From the NCBI GenBank assembly GCA_963693305.1, contig OY855903.1, positions 56,572,350 through 56,636,349 on the forward strand: 64,000 nt of DNA, in the 5' to 3' direction. The notes beneath the pieces are model-generated. The model worked only from the letters and a program-made list of their open reading frames with translations, was not told where the DNA came from and did no database searches. The position numbers were made by a program, and so were the translations under genes. Below, piece by piece: positions 10,861 to 24,031 of the stretch; position 1 is the first letter of the stretch; each line of letters opens with the position of its first letter. Origin of the DNA: Meandrina meandrites (taxonomy: Eukaryota; Cnidaria; Anthozoa; Scleractinia; Meandrinidae).

Positions 10861-13490
10861 TTTCCATCAATATCGCAAATTTTTCGGCTCCATGAGATCC
10901 TGCAGGACTTGTACGATTAAAACTGACTCACACCCCTGTCTGGCTGTCAAGGAAGTAATTTAACTTGCTAATTCGCTCGTTAGTAATTTGAATCTATGTG
11001 AATAATTATTTGCCAGAAGCAAATCGCATGGGGTTTATTCACCAAACCGAGCATGCAATAAGCGCAGCGTGGAGGTTTACAAACAAGTCTCTTATTGCTT
11101 GTATTTAGGTAATCAAACACTCCCGGGCCTTTCTCATCTGGTCGTTACTCATCGCTCTTCCTCAGGAAATAAGGCCGAGCAGACGGCTGGCACTTCAGAC
11201 TAGAAGTCAAACTCGAATATGGCGGTTTGCAGATGCACACGTTAAATAGATAGTTTGCATAAAGGTTATGATTACCCAACAATACATTTTTGTAGAGGTT
11301 GGTTCTTAGATATTTTCAAACAAGCAAATATGTAACCATGTAAGGGAAACTTTGTTTTTTTTTTGCTTCTTGGAACTATGGAAGAAGTAAAAACCTATTA
11401 AACAAGAAGGAATTATGGCTTAGATCCTTACCTTACCTAGATCAAACTGCTGGTAATATCGACAGCGAAGAAAATAAGGCAACCAAAAGGACAATTTGAA
11501 AAAGCCGACATGTTATCTTTTCTTTCAAGAATTAATTAAAGTGCGTTTTTTATTGTCGTTCTTTTTATTTCTTTTTGAGTCGCAGAGGGTATCTTACAGA
11601 GGAATGGACTTTGAAAAGCCGAATATTCGATCGCCGGCATTGGTAATAAGTCTGAAAATGAAACACAGATACCTCTGTATGTATGGATGGATGATGTAGT
11701 ATGTTAGACGACTATAAACAGGTTATAAACACTCAGATGCCACGTGCGACGAAAAAAATACACACCAACTTCATCATAGATCTTTATCGGTCAAATCAGA
11801 AAGAACTTGTCAAAAAGCTGTCAAATTAGTCCAAAACTTATTCAAATGACAAAACTGTTTTTCAATTTCGAACAATTTTTTGATCATCTTTCAGTAGTTA
11901 CAGATCACTTTACGGCATCAAGGTAGGACGGATTTAAGTACATCATTTAAAAACGTACATAAAGGAATCAACAAAATAAATGTTGAACACGGTTCAAAAC
12001 TGCCTACGCGCCGAAACATCTGCTGTTGCCGATCCAGACTTTGCTAACAGGAGGAGAGGGGGAGTTGAGCGTATAAAGGGGCACGATCGTCCAGTGTGCT
12101 TTTCGGCCCTTTGTTATCATTATCACCGGGTATTCGCAAAAAAGCACGTGAGATTTTCTATGAAAAGCAAAAGGAGAGTGATTTTCTGTGGCCCTACAGT
12201 TTGCACTATATTTGAACTCTGGTAAATCACTCCAGCACTCTAGGTTTTTTCTCTTATGAAACCTCAAGATTAATTTCAGTATTGGCACAAATGTGAATTG
12301 CTAGCTCTTTGAAACCTGAATTTTTGAAATGACGATCCAAGTGTCCTATGGCATCGGACTTGCTGCGACCTGTTAGCTTGTTTTGTATTGTAACAGCAAG
12401 ACAAAAATCCGCGGTCGCTCAGAAAAGAAAGACAATCGCGTCCGTATACGGACTAAATGGATTAAATTCTTGAAGTGAGGAGTTGATCCAACACAAACTC
12501 TTCAAAAACCTATTGAATTTTGATCGAGTAACTATCATAATTTAAACCAATCCCTTACCGACTGTTTCCTTTTCAACTGGTCGGCAACAGCGAGGAGCGA
12601 GCGCTTTGGTAACATAACTGGTTTGAATTTCGAACATCGTACTCGTACTGCGATCTGAAGGTCCCTAATATCGGCTCCGTTTGACCAGAGCTAAAATGTA
12701 AATGAATGTAGCTGAAACAATCACCTTAAGATGAGATTTCAAACGAGTCAACTGTCATCATATTAGTTACTTTAGTCTTATAAATGAAGAGAAATGATGG
12801 TTTCTCTTTAACGTTTTTATTTGCTTCACAGATTTTTCGTACAAATTACGTACACATAATTATAACAATGTAGATGATAAATGTAACTGAGTAAAATTAC
12901 CTAAAGTTGTTGAAGTGCATACGCTACGGTAGCACAGGAGAAGAAACTCATTCCTACATTCCTCTTCAGCTACAGAATTCAATTTAAGTCAGTCTTTAGT
13001 CTTTGTAACTTTAAAGAATATCACATATGCTAAAGTCAATATTACCTTTAAGGGTTAGTATTTGGTTGATGTTATGTAACAAGGTTAACCATGAAACAAG
13101 GATATCAGCAACTATCAACACTCAAAAAAAATCATATTCCACACGTACGCTTGACCTGGCACCACAAAGATGGTGAGGTCACATTGTTTAGTTACAAATG
13201 CTAGCGAAAAATTTAAAACACCAGCGGTTTTAATTACTTAGAAAAGTGGTATGAACGAGGATAAGTCAACGGAAAAACCCTTTTCCTCGAGGTTGAGAAT
13301 TTACTTGCCTACGAATCAGTTATCCTCTTGGTATATTTTATTTGGGTTGTCACGCCATCTCTTCTTATTGAAGAGAAGCGTTGTAACGGTTGCGATTAGG
13401 AGGCTTGTCGACTACCCGCCGTTGGAAAACTCATTAGATTACAACCTCGTTCTCAAGGGTTTTTTCCTTCTTCGCAGAGGCTGACGATGC
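10861..13490. other. 5' flank of gene A, paralogous to the 5' flank of gene B
   Basis: The segment aligns closely with 21599-26100 apart from insertions found only in B. It should contain the gene A promoter. Short parallel open frames occur in both copies (11520-11699 and 22760-22958 plus; about 12270-12500 and 23514-23765 minus). The minus pair is open in B but has a TGA in A and lacks an ATG, so I do not call it a gene. Confidence 0.6.
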
Positions 13491-13499
13491 CCATCTTAC

Positions 13500-13827
13500 A
13501 CCCGAAAAATCTGGGTGTAATAAATTACAGTGAAATCGAAGATCGTATAATCAAACAGCAAGATGGTGGATTCTTGAGTGAAATTTTCTGTGTTTAGTCG
13601 TCTTTGAGCTACTCTTAGAGCGAATGAGCGATCCTGAACTATAATGTGGCATACACAACACGCAAAAAGTCAACAGACTTGCCTGTGGTACATATACAGT
13701 AAATCAACATTCAATCAAGATTGTCGAGCAAGAATGCCACACAACGAGCAAGAGTCTAACAAGGGAGGTAAAATCTACACATAGAGTTATAGAAACGGCA
13801 TGGGCCCTGCAACACACCTGTTAATAA
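13500..13827 (+). repeat. Array-leading flank repeat, copy 1
   Basis: About 300 bp ending in CATGGGCCCTGCAACACACC, which precedes each tetranucleotide array. Copy 2 is 14195-14487 and copy 3 is 26100-26423; the last 50 bp recur at 40360-40400 and 40605-40650. All copies are in the same orientation. Confidence 0.8.
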
Positions 13828-13998
13828 GTTCGTTTGTTCGTCCGTCCGTCGTGCGATCATTCGTTCGTTCGTTCGTTCGTCAGTCAGGCAGGCAAGCAGG
13901 TAGTCAGTCAGTCAGTCAGTCAGTCAGTCAGTCAGTCAGTCAGTCAGTCAGTCAGTTAGTTCGTTCGTTCGTTCGTTCGTTCGTTCGTTCGTTCGTTC

Positions 13999-14063
<65 letters not shown>

Positions 14064-14201
14064 CTAGCTAGCTAGCTAGCTAGCTAGCTAGCTAGCTAGC
14101 TAGCTAGCTAGCTAGCTAGTTAGTTAGTTCGTGCGTTCGTCCGTCCGTCGTGCGATCATTCTTTCGTTCGTTCGTCGGTCAGTCAGTCAGTCAGTCAGTC
14201 A
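13828..14201 (+). repeat. Tetranucleotide block array at the A/B junction (first)
   Basis: Tandem 4-mers in homogeneous blocks that differ from neighbours by one base: CGTT, AGTC, CGTT, AGTT, AGCT, AGTT, CGTT/CGTC, AGTC. It lies between the upstream flank of gene A and a second copy of the flank repeat. Confidence 0.92.
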
Positions 14202-14487
14202 ATCGAAGATCGTATAATCAAAAAGCAAGATGGTGGATTCTCGAGAGAAATTTTCTGTGTTTAGTCGTCTTTGAGCTACTCTTAGAGCGAATGAGCGATC
14301 CTGAACTATAATGTGGCATATACAACAAAAAGTCAACAGACTTGCCTGTGGTACATATGCAGTAAATCAACATTCAATCAAGATTGTAGTGCAAGAATTC
14401 CACACAACGAGCAAGAGTCTAACAAGGGAGGTAAAACCTACACATCGAGTTATAGAAACGCCATGGGCCCTGCAACACACCTGTTAG
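14195..14487 (+). repeat. Array-leading flank repeat, copy 2
   Basis: Tandem second copy of 13500-13827, sharing TCGAAGATCGTATAATCAAA at the start and CATGGGCCCTGCAACACACC at the end. Flank plus array has therefore duplicated as a unit. Confidence 0.8.
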
Positions 14488-14653
14488 TAAGTTCGTTCGT
14501 TCGTTCGTTCGTTCGTTCGTCCGTCCGTCCGTCCGTCCGTCCGTCCGATCGTTCGTTCGTCCGTCCGTCCGTCCGCCCGTCCGTTTGTCCGTCCGTCCGT
14601 TTGTCAGGCAGTCAGTCAGTCAGTCAGTCAGTCAGTCAGTCAGTCAGTCAGTC

Positions 14654-14701
<48 letters not shown>
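14488..14701 (+). repeat. Tetranucleotide block array at the A/B junction (second)
   Basis: CGTT, CGTC, AGTC and AGTT blocks, ending in TTCAGAATGGACGTTGTCGA, the right-hand flank also found at 26667 and 41331. The 3' end of gene B lies about 310 bp further on. Confidence 0.92.
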
Positions 14702-15014
14702 CAGAATGGACGTTGTCGATTGCAATTCCTGTGCACCCACTGCCTTCTCGATATCCGCATTATTGTCTGAAAGGTAAAGACATCACTTAAGTTGTAATTT
14801 ATCCAATCAGTACAGATGTAATTTTGTTTATAGGTAATAATTAAAATTTAAATCATTGAGTAATCAACGTATTATCAGAGTTCGAATTGGCTTAGCACGC
14901 CATTAGATAACAGGCGCTAGAAGCCTCGTTGGCGATCTTCCAAAAAACCTGACTACCTGTTATGTTAAGCGGAGTTACCTGTGCAATGGAATCACACGTA
15001 AGCACGTTTAGACC

Positions 15015-18000
15015 TTAGACATATGTACCTCTTTTGCTGGCGCAGTTGTTATTGCGGACGCAATCCCAGATTGTTCCAGTAATGACAGCCAGCACTATGA
15101 TACCAACCGCGACACCAAGGTAGATGAGATATTGTGTTGGGCTTTCAAAGAACACCCACTGGAATTGATACTTGAGCTGTTCGTTTTTCGCCAAGAGAAA
15201 TTTACACGAGTGTGACTTCTTCGCTCTGTTGCCATGGTTTCCTGGGAACCTCTTGCGGTCATTGTGGGATAATCGCTTTTTCATACACTGGACATATTTC
15301 TCTTCAGGGTCAGTGTCGTTCCCCACGTAATAATCTGTATCAAAAATGAGCTCTGCGCCAACTTTGCAGGTTGGCAGAAACTGAAGCACTTGCAAGGTAT
15401 TGTAAAATTCTTTGTCGTCACAATGGAACACCACTACAGAATCCAGGCTTTTGCCAGTCAAAGTCGTTACAGACTCTACGGGGTTGCTGATTTCTGACTT
15501 GTACGATAAGACTTTCATAAGTGGTCGGTTTAAGCTACCGTAGAATGGTCACAATCAGTTAACGCAACTTTATACACTGTACACAATGCATACCTCCGAC
15601 TATATAGTAACCTACGTGCCAACATCCAAAGGATGTCTTCATACACACATCAGTGTACAATATTGTTAAATCAATTAAAATGAATTTCAACAAATATGGC
15701 CCTAGCCGAAATAGTTTTACCAACCGGAACAAGAGTGTGTTTTAAAAAATCGGATAGAAAGCTAAAATCAATCACGCTCCTTGCGAGAAACTGAGAGCTC
15801 ACATGTTGTGACGGCAACTTTTGCAGTTGTTGCAATTTTTGTAATTGCATTTATTTTACTTATTGTTGTAGTTGTTGTAGTTTTAATTATTGTAGCTCTT
15901 GTTGTATCTGTAGTTTAGTCGTTGGTGTCGTTGTTACAATCATCGTAATGTTTGTTTGCTGCTGTTTCGAGCTGTTGTTGTTGTTGCAATCGTTGTAAGA
16001 GTAACTGTTGTTGGTGGTGGTTGTGGTGGTGTTGGGGTGGTGGTGACGTTCGTTGTGGTGGGGTGGTGGTGGCGGTGGTGGTGGTGGTGTGGTGGTGTTC
16101 CTGGTGATGGTGCTGGTGTTGGTGCGGTTGTCATGGTGATGGTGATGGTGATGGTGGTGGTGTTGGTGGTCATGGTGATGGTGGTGGTGATGGTCATGGT
16201 CATGGTGATGATGGTGGTAGTGGTGATGGTCATGGTCATGGTCATGGTCATGGTCATGGTCATGGTCATGGTCATGGTCATGGTCATGGTTATGGTGACG
16301 TTCGTGGTGGTGGGGTGGTGGTGGCGGTGGTGATGGCGGTGGTGGTGGTGGTGTGGTGGTGTTCCTGGTGATGGTGTTAGTGTTGGTGTCGGTTGTCATG
16401 GTGATGGTCAGGGTCATGGTCATGGTCATGGTCATGGTCATGGTCATGGTTATGGTGACGTTCGTGGTGGTGGGGTGGTGGTGGCGGTGGTGGTGGCGGT
16501 GGTGGTGGCGGTGGTGGTGGTGGTGTGGTGGTGTTCCTGGTGATGGTGTTAGTGTTGGTGTCGGTTGTCATGGTGATGGTCAGGGTCATGGTCATGGTCA
16601 TGGTCATGGTCATGGTCATGGTCATGGTGTTAGAAGTAGTAGTGGTGGTGTTGCTGTCATTTTTGTTGTTGTAGCAAGTTTCCTGCTCTATTACTTCGGC
16701 CATAGTTATCAACTCAGCAGTCACGTGGAATCCTTTTAAGTTTTGCGTCATTCGTTTAAAAATAGTTCAAGCTACCGGATAAATTTTACCTTCCACCAGA
16801 GAATATGTCATCTTGTAATCAACATAATATGAATGGTAAAGGCCAGGCGGAACTCCAATCTGTATAAAGAGAAAAATCGGCAGGTTAAATATCCTTAAGT
16901 CACGCCTTTTGACGATCACAAGGAGTACGTAAGATAAGGATACGTCGTAGAGTTAGTTACCGAGTACATCACGCAGTGTTTCGAGAGTATTTCAAAATGT
17001 AAACAGATGGAGTCGCGGCGTGTGCTTCTCTGTCAGGTTCTTCCTTAATTCTTCCAATTGTGGAATTGACGAATGTGTTCGGATTACGCAGTTTTATAAA
17101 GATGGTGCGCAACATCGCAGCTTCCTGAGAAGAAGATAAACGGTACGCCCGATCAACCATCGTATGAACTAGGCCTTTTTACAATGACATTTTAAAACAT
17201 TTTCGCGTTTAACTTTTTAATCAAATAAACCGTTATTTAAATTATCTTATCTTGAAATTAAGGAGTCGGATGGCGGGAATTAGTTAGCACAAAAAATGTT
17301 GAACTCCTACCCTTTTGCCAAACAAATGGTTTCCGCTCTCAAATTCTTGAATAGTTAGACGAGAGGACACCTGAGCTGTGAACATGGACAGGAGTATTAT
17401 CCCAGCAATCATCCACATAGCAGCGAAAAGTCGAGCAAGTATAGATTTTGGAACTTTGTCGCCATACCTGTACAAATATACGATGTCATTATTGTTGTAA
17501 CCACCTGCAAGAGAAACCCGCCATGCCCGAAGGGGTCAGCTAGGGAGGGGGGAGGGCAGGGGGAGGTCTGCTGCTGTGGCGAAAGATATTAAGATTTCGC
17601 CTTCCTTTTTTCAGCAAGATTTTATCTAATTATGTAAATATTACACGCACAAACATTTTAATAATGGCCGTTGAGTATATAGTATAGACGCATTACTCGA
17701 ACTTGGGCAAACAATTTGTAGTTCGTCTGGTTATGCGTTTTAGTATAAAAACGGCCAATGTATTGGATTTGCCGTGAGCGAAGTTGGTGTCAAAATAGTT
17801 TTACTGAACAACTGCATGGCTTTAGTTATTGTAGTGTTTTTGTCGTCAAGAATGATTATGGCCAAATTTTAATAAGTACACAGACAGGTCTTATCATTTT
17901 TATTGGAAACATTAATTTAAACATTCAATTTAGTCATCATTAATTTAGAGACCTAAACAACTGTTTAACTTTTTATGTCGATCCATATCAAGGCGTAGAT

Positions 18001-21000
18001 TAAAAACTACATTTTCAACTGGCCGAATGCTGCGTCAAAGCTCACATCACCTAAATAAAGGTTACTTTTATGAAGTCTGAAACTTTCATATATTCATTAT
18101 GTTTGCCGATTCACTCACCCGACTGTTGTCATGGTAACCACTGCCCACCACATGCCGCCAATAATTCCCCGCCAAAAGGATACCGGAAACTGTTCCGAAT
18201 TTGATCGGCTGTCCTTTAGAAGAAAACATAAAGTAAACAACAACACTTTAGTCGGCACTCACAATGTGTAACAAAAGCTTTACATGAACTGTTGTCGTTT
18301 ATTGTTGCATATTTTCTTTGGATTACGTTAAGCAATTTAACAAATTGACGTTAGTTTTTTATGCGTCTGTCCTGTTATTGATGATAAATTGCGTCATAAC
18401 ATTGTCAGTGTTGGATCTACAACAAACTTTGACAATGTTATGACGCAATTTATCATCAATAACAGGACAGACGCATAAAAAACTAACGTCAATTTGTTTT
18501 TTACAATAACAAAAAGCCAAAAAGGTAAGAAATGCAAGAGTGAAAGTATGGAAGATGTGATCACCGCAGAGCTGCATAATCTGAATTTCATCGCTGTAAT
18601 ACGGAGAATCACAGGCTCGTAAATTAAACGTTTAGTAAGAATACGGCCAGAAATACAAAGTAAAATTCGAATTACTCAACTAACCTTTAATCCAGTGAAA
18701 ACTGTTAACAAAATTATCTGCTAAAACGCAGTTCAGCTTCTTACTACACTACACTGAGCCGCATTAATTTCCCGCTCACCGCCGATTTTCAGGTAGGAAG
18801 CCTCAATAAACATCTTCATCTTTTCGCTCTAAGGCTGCAAATGGTTTCTTCAGTGTCAATCCATAAATTTTAGATGATTTCCCCATTGAAGACTTCTATA
18901 TTTGTGGAATGATTCTCGCCTTATCAAGAATGAAGCGTTGAATAGCAGTGCTGAAAAGTTTGACAAACTTTTGCTGGTTGCGTCAGCTTCAAATTTCATC
19001 CGTCTGTACTCTTATTGACAATAAAAATTAGCCAATCAGCGCGCGAGAATTCGCTCAGTTATTGTAAAATTTTAATTCGTATTCACAAACAATTGCACAA
19101 AAATAGTCAGTGATTAGCATTCTTTTCAGTGATCTCCTGCTGATGCAGATGGCTGGTGTTTGTAATATGAAAACGGAGAAAACTTCTTTAATAAATTGTG
19201 CCATGTTTTCGTGCGTCAATTTTATGATAAGAATTACTTTGATGCTAATTTAAAAATATATATATATATACTAGTGGTACCTATCGGTAGAAGTGCCAAC
19301 GAGTACAACAAGAGAGAAGGGTTGTGAGGATAATAAATTTATTGTAAATGTTTGACTAAAAGTACACTTTATGATGTGGGTGTGATCAATGTACATTGCA
19401 TGTATTCGTTGCGGAATGTTTATGGAATAAACTGATGCGATTTGGTGAAGGCCTAATGAAGGAGTTCTAAAATGATACTAAAGTAGTGAGAAACCTTGTG
19501 AAATCCATGTAATTTGAGGGTTGCAAGCCATTGCAGTTCTATGCCGCTATTTTGGAAAGGTGTCAGCTGTTTTTAAGTCCAATAGACCTTAAATCAAAGT
19601 GGCTGTGAGCCACTGAAACTCGGAAAATATATAGCCTTTGTTTACTTCATATATAGTAACACAAATAAAGGCTGCATTTTACCCAACCCCCTACACGCTT
19701 CACAAGACTAATTGATTACTAAATTTAATATTAAAGACTCTCTGTCGACTGCGAGTGTTTGTTTATATTGTTTTGATTCTGGCGCCGAAGAAAATCGTTC
19801 GAAAATCAAAAAGATTTAGGGCATTCGCGCCCTAAAATAAACTATACCGGTAGAAACAGGTATAAAATGTTTACTTTCGAGGTCATCCAGCTAAGAAATA
19901 CTTTATTTTGAAATTATGACCTCGCGTCGTGGGGGCGCAAGCTACAATTACAATTACAAGCTCCTGTCGCCATACGCGTCATTGGTCGTCATTTGAAACA
20001 ACTCCATAAAATAAATTTCCTTTTTATTTGCTTTTAGAAGCACATATACAGAGTATATATATACAGTACTTAGTGCTCTTAAAATACAAGATGTAGAACT
20101 AGAGCAATGAACATTTCGTGGCGATTTCCATACCGGGGTTTGGAATTCCTGCGGAGATTGTTTCGATAAGCGGTCACGTACAGATTCTAAATGCTTTCAG
20201 TTCGATCTTTTTTCACTCCGAAAGATTGCCATTACTAGCGAGTAGGGGAAAAATGAAGCAAAGAACGCACTTTTCATCGAAATAAAAATGTCAAATAATC
20301 TCAATAAAGCTTACTTGGTACTGGAAGAATCTACTGGCAATGCGAAGGGAAATAATTCTGCAGCGATTCAGTGTCACTCAGCTCAATACTGCAACAAACG
20401 TGAGCAGTTTTCACTTTGCCTGTATCCGAAGTCATCTTCTTTGTTTCTCCATTGATTCTGGGCAGATTTTCTTGAATAAATCTTTTCGGAAGAGCCTCTC
20501 GTTGGCTAAAAGCAGATCGCGTACCGGCCGTTAAATGTTTAGGTTCTCACACATGTGAGTTTGCGGATCACTTATCGACGCCATGAATCATGCATCGTGC
20601 ACGTGCTGAACAAATAAGTAGCGCGCTGATTGGCCAAGACTATGACAAATTGTGCACGTGCTGAACAGTTTCTGCTCAACAGATTGGCTAAAAACATCAG
20701 ACATTGTGTCGTCACGATCTACCTTACATTACATTACTTACATTTCTACATTTTGGAGCGTTTGTGAGATTTTTTCCGCACATACAAATCTTCTCACGGC
20801 TCTATAATCTGCCGCCTCGTCAGGCCTTCTGGTCTTCCAGAAGGCCTGACTCGTTGGCAATTAAGGGGAATTTCGAAAATGTTTATACAACTGATAGCTT
20901 TAAACTCATTCATCAAAAAACGGTTCTTATTTTACTCGTAATACAAATGCGGGTCCTAAACATATGTTTACAAAAACTGTGAAATCGAGCGTTTTCACTT

Positions 21001-21598
21001 GCGAGAATCGTTGATTGTATCTCGCATCTCACCTCCTGCTGCTGGTTCCGCCAAAATATTTTCAAAAGCAAAGAAAGACTTAGGAAAGGCATTAACCAGT
21101 CAGTGGTATGAGCTACTCGCAAAAGAAATTAACTGTTTACACGGTCAAGCAATTTATACTTACTAATAGCCAAATGATTATCCCTGAGAGGGCCGCACAC
21201 GAAAAGCACAACACCAGGGGAGGCCACAACTCCAAGACGGCCAAGTAAGCGACCTCCGCGAGATCGTGTCGGCTCTTCTTTCGTACCAGCACGGGGTGAA
21301 AAGATTCAAAAATCAAAGTTTCAAAAGTCACAAAATCGTCCTCAGGATCAACCTCGTAGGTGCCAAAAACTGGGAATTTGATTTCTATGTCGATGCCATC
21401 GGTGTTATATTGGGCGCAGTATCTACTGGCATTGATCAGAGTTTTATTCCACTCTCTCAAACGACTTTTAAAGTCAACTGAGAAGAACGGAACATTCTGG
21501 TTGTAGGAAGAATAATCAAATTGCACGAATTCTGACTCGTCAATAGGTTTAGCTCTGCCCAAGTAAGTCAAAACGAGCAAAGCTTCCAAAACGATCAT
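15015..21598 (-). CDS. Gene B: GluR0-like K+-filter ligand-gated channel (complete, 411 aa)
   Basis: Close paralogue of gene A. Exons on the minus strand: 21164-21598, 18119-18213, 17311-17467, 16790-16859, 15015-15493; total 1236 nt, all junctions GT-AG with the same phases as A. Same start and signal peptide ([14 protein letters not shown]). The first exon has five extra residues near residue 95 (TLIFE region). P-loop [15 protein letters not shown] is identical to A; pore exon 3 differs at only about three of 52 residues. Exon 4 reads GVPPGLYHSYYVDYK, again without the Gly-Ser of C to E. M4 is [20 protein letters not shown], then a short tail. Several mobile insertions absent from A lie in its first intron and 5' flank, but none interrupts an exon. 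Predicted K+-selective ligand-gated channel; ligand unknown. Confidence 0.82.
15960..16632. repeat. GGT-rich and GGTCAT hexamer arrays in the last intron of gene B
   Basis: Alternating (GGTCAT)n and (GGTGGN)n segments in a higher-order repeat: a block with CGTTCGTGGTGGTGGGGTGG followed by GTGTTCCTGGTGATGGTG occurs three times (about 16045, 16295, 16458). Gene A carries the shorter precursor at 6545-6705. His/Asp- and Pro-rich open frames across it are artefacts. Confidence 0.93.
18341..18496. repeat. Perfect 67-bp inverted repeat with a 22-bp loop
   Basis: Arms 18341-18407 and 18430-18496 are exact reverse complements over 67 bases. The outer ends are CAAATTGACGTTAG and CTAACGTCAATTTG. Confidence 0.95.
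18548..18928 (+). repeat. Dispersed repeat, copy 1
   Basis: About 380 bp matching 28771-29143 with scattered substitutions. Shared landmarks are AGTATGGAAGATG, GAATCACAGGCTCGTAAATT and TAAGAATACGGCCAGAAAT. No coding potential is seen. Confidence 0.8.
19245..20880. other. Insertion-rich part of gene B intron 1
   Basis: About 1.6 kb with no counterpart in gene A. It includes a (TA)n run near 19255 and a 14-bp-arm perfect hairpin with a TCTT loop at 20819-20850. No exon is recognised. Probably one or more mobile-element insertions with unresolved ends. Confidence 0.5.
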
Positions 21599-21777
21599 TT
21601 TCCGTCAATATCGCAAATGTTTCGGCTCCATGAGATCCTGCAGGACTTGTACGATTAAAACTGACTCACACCACTGTCTGGCTGTCAAGGAAGTAATTTA
21701 ACTTGCTAATTCGCTCGTTAGTAATTTGAATCTATGTGAATAATTATTTGCCAGAAGCAAATCGCATGGGGTATATT

Positions 21778-22232
21778 GAGGGTCGCACAGGGGGGGTCTC
21801 TGGCACGATTCACGGACGAAAAAAATAACGAATCACGGATATTGAAATTTCATTTTCCCGAATCACGAAAATAAGTACTCTTTTATCCTGTTTCTTACGC
21901 TACAAATAGTGTTTGAAGAAATCAAAATTGATTAAGAAATTACGAAAATAAGAAAGAAACATACTCTTTTATCCTGTTCTTACTCTACAAAGAGTGTTTG
22001 ACGTTACGATAATTATACGGAGGTCACATTTGAGGTCTCGCGTCTCAAAATCACGCAAAATAAAGTCAATAAAGTGGTGAAATCACGAATATCGGTTATC
22101 AATTCAAGCTCTTCACGTGTCACGTAAAACCTTCTGGTCACGGGTCACGAATAATAAATTTATTAAATTCACGTTTCACGGAAAATAAAATCAGCTAATC
22201 ACGCGTCACGAGAATACCCCTGTACGACCCTC
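21778..22232. mobile_element. 455-bp MITE upstream of gene B (TIR GAGGGTCG, TSD TATATT)
   Basis: The ends are inverted repeats: GAGGGTCGCACAGGGG on the left and CCCCTGTACGACCCTC on the right. TATATT directly flanks both ends (21772-21777 and 22233-22238). Gene A's flank has the empty site (GGGGTTTATTCACC near 11029). The interior has iterated AATCACG-type motifs and no transposase. Confidence 0.85.
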
Positions 22233-23798
22233 TATATTCACCAAACCGAGCATGCAATAAGCGCAGCGTGGAGGTTTACAAACAAGTCTCTTATTGCTTG
22301 TATTTAGGCATCAACACTCCCGGACCTTTTTTATCTGGTCGTTACTCATCGCTCTTCCTCAGGAAATTAGGCCGAGCAGACGGCTGGCACTTCAGACTAG
22401 AAGTCAAACTCGAATATGGCGGTTCGCAGATGCACACGTTAAATAGATAGTTTGCATAAAGGTTATGATTACCCAACAACACATTTTTGTAGAGGTTGGT
22501 TCTTAGATATTTTCAAACAAGCAAATATCTAACCATGTAAGGGAAACTTTGTTTTTTTTTTTTTTTTTGCTTCTTTGAACTATGGAAGAAGTAAAAACCT
22601 ATTAAACAAGAAGGAATTATGGCTTAGATGTTGCGCGTTATTGAAATATTAACTTCTTTAAAGTACCAAATGAGAGCATCCTTACCTAGATCAAGCTGCT
22701 AGTAATATCGACAGCGAAGAAAATAAGGCAGACATGGGCCAACCAAAAGGACAATTTGAAAAAGCCGATATGTTATCTTTCTTTCAAGATTTAATTAAAG
22801 TGCGTTTTTTATTGTCGTTCTTTTCATTTCTTTTTGAGTCGCAGAGGGTATCCTACAGAGGAATGGACTTTGAAAAGCCGAATGTTCGATCGCCGGCATT
22901 GGTAACAAGTCTGAAAATGAAACACAGATACCTCTGTATGTATGGATGGATGATGTAGTATGTTAGACGACTATAAACAGGTTGTAAACACTCAGATGCC
23001 ACGTGCGACGAAAAAAAAAACACACCCACTTCATCATAGATCTTTATCGGTCAAATCAGAAAGAACTTGTCAAAAAGCTGTCAAATTAGTCCAAAACTTA
23101 TTCAAATGACAAAAGTGTTTTTCAATTTCGAACAATTTTTTTATCTTCTTTCAGTAGTTACAGATCACTTTACGGCATCAAGATAGGACGGATTTAAGTA
23201 CATCATTTAAAAACGTACATAAAGGAATCAACAAAATAAATGTTGAACGCGGTTTAAAACTGTCTACGCGCCGAAACATCTGCTGCTGCGGATCCAGACC
23301 TTGCTAACAGGGGGAGGGGGGAGTTGAGCGTATAAAGGGGCACGATCCCCAGTGTACTTTTCGGCCCTTTGTTATCATTATCACCGGGTATTCGCAAGAA
23401 AGCACGTGAGATTTTCTATGAAAAGCAAAAGGAGAGTGATTTTCTGTGACCCTACAGTTCTGCACTATATTTGAACTCTGGTAAATCATTCCAGCACTCT
23501 AGGTTTTTTTCTCTTATGAAACCTCAAGATTAATTTCAGTATTGGCACAAATGTGAATTGCAAGCTCTTTAAAACCTGAATTTTCGAAATGACGATCCAA
23601 GTGCCCTACGGCATCGGACTTGCTGCGACCTGTTAGCTTGTTTTGTATTGTAACAGCAAGACAAAAGTCCGCGGTCGCACAGAAAAGAAAGACAATCGCG
23701 TCCGTATACGGACTAAATGGATAAATTTCTTGAAGTGAGGAGTTGATCCAACACAAACTCTTCAAAAACCTATTGAATTTTGATCGAGTAACTATAAT

Positions 23799-24031
23799 AA
23801 CGAATGACTTGCGATCAGCTTACGGTAATTTGCGTTGGGTTGCCTTACGGTGAAAATCTTTTGTTGATTGAGGTGAACGCAGTCAAAGCAAGTGCGCGTA
23901 AGTCATATCCCAATTAAAAAAATTGTCACGTGTTGGCACTTGTTGGAAACGCGTATAATAGAGTACCATGCCAGTACTAGATGGAGTACAAATACGACTT
24001 TCAAGCCTGGCGCTTAATCTTTCGATTATTA
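23799..24031. mobile_element. About 230-bp insertion upstream of gene B
   Basis: Gene A reads continuously from GAGTAACTATCATAATTTAA (12525-12544); gene B has about 230 extra bases there, running from ATAACGAATGACTTGCG to CTTTCGATTAT. Terminal inverted similarity is weak. Probably a small non-autonomous element. Confidence 0.5.

Larger units (their letters stand above)
18338..19068. mobile_element. Insertion in intron 1 of gene B containing a perfect hairpin
   Basis: Gene A has GCAATTTTTAATTCG (about 9959-9973) where gene B has about 730 bp of extra DNA. The left part is a perfect hairpin (18341-18407 with 18430-18496). The right part, 18548-18928, is a dispersed repeat also present at 28771-29143. 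The ends are not sharply defined and a target-site duplication is unclear. Probably a foldback or MITE-like element; family not recognised. Confidence 0.6.

Noticed and set aside
13828..14701. CRISPR array
   Set aside because: The regular repeats are 4-bp microsatellite units without spacers, in a eukaryotic context.
15887..16751. His/Asp-rich and Pro-rich open frames
   Set aside because: They come from GGTCAT and GGTGGN arrays in an intron of gene B.
16969..17160. Open frame just after pore exon 3 of gene B as an extra exon
   Set aside because: Exon 3 to exon 4 joins in phase without it, gene A lacks an equivalent, and it has no clean acceptor/donor pair.
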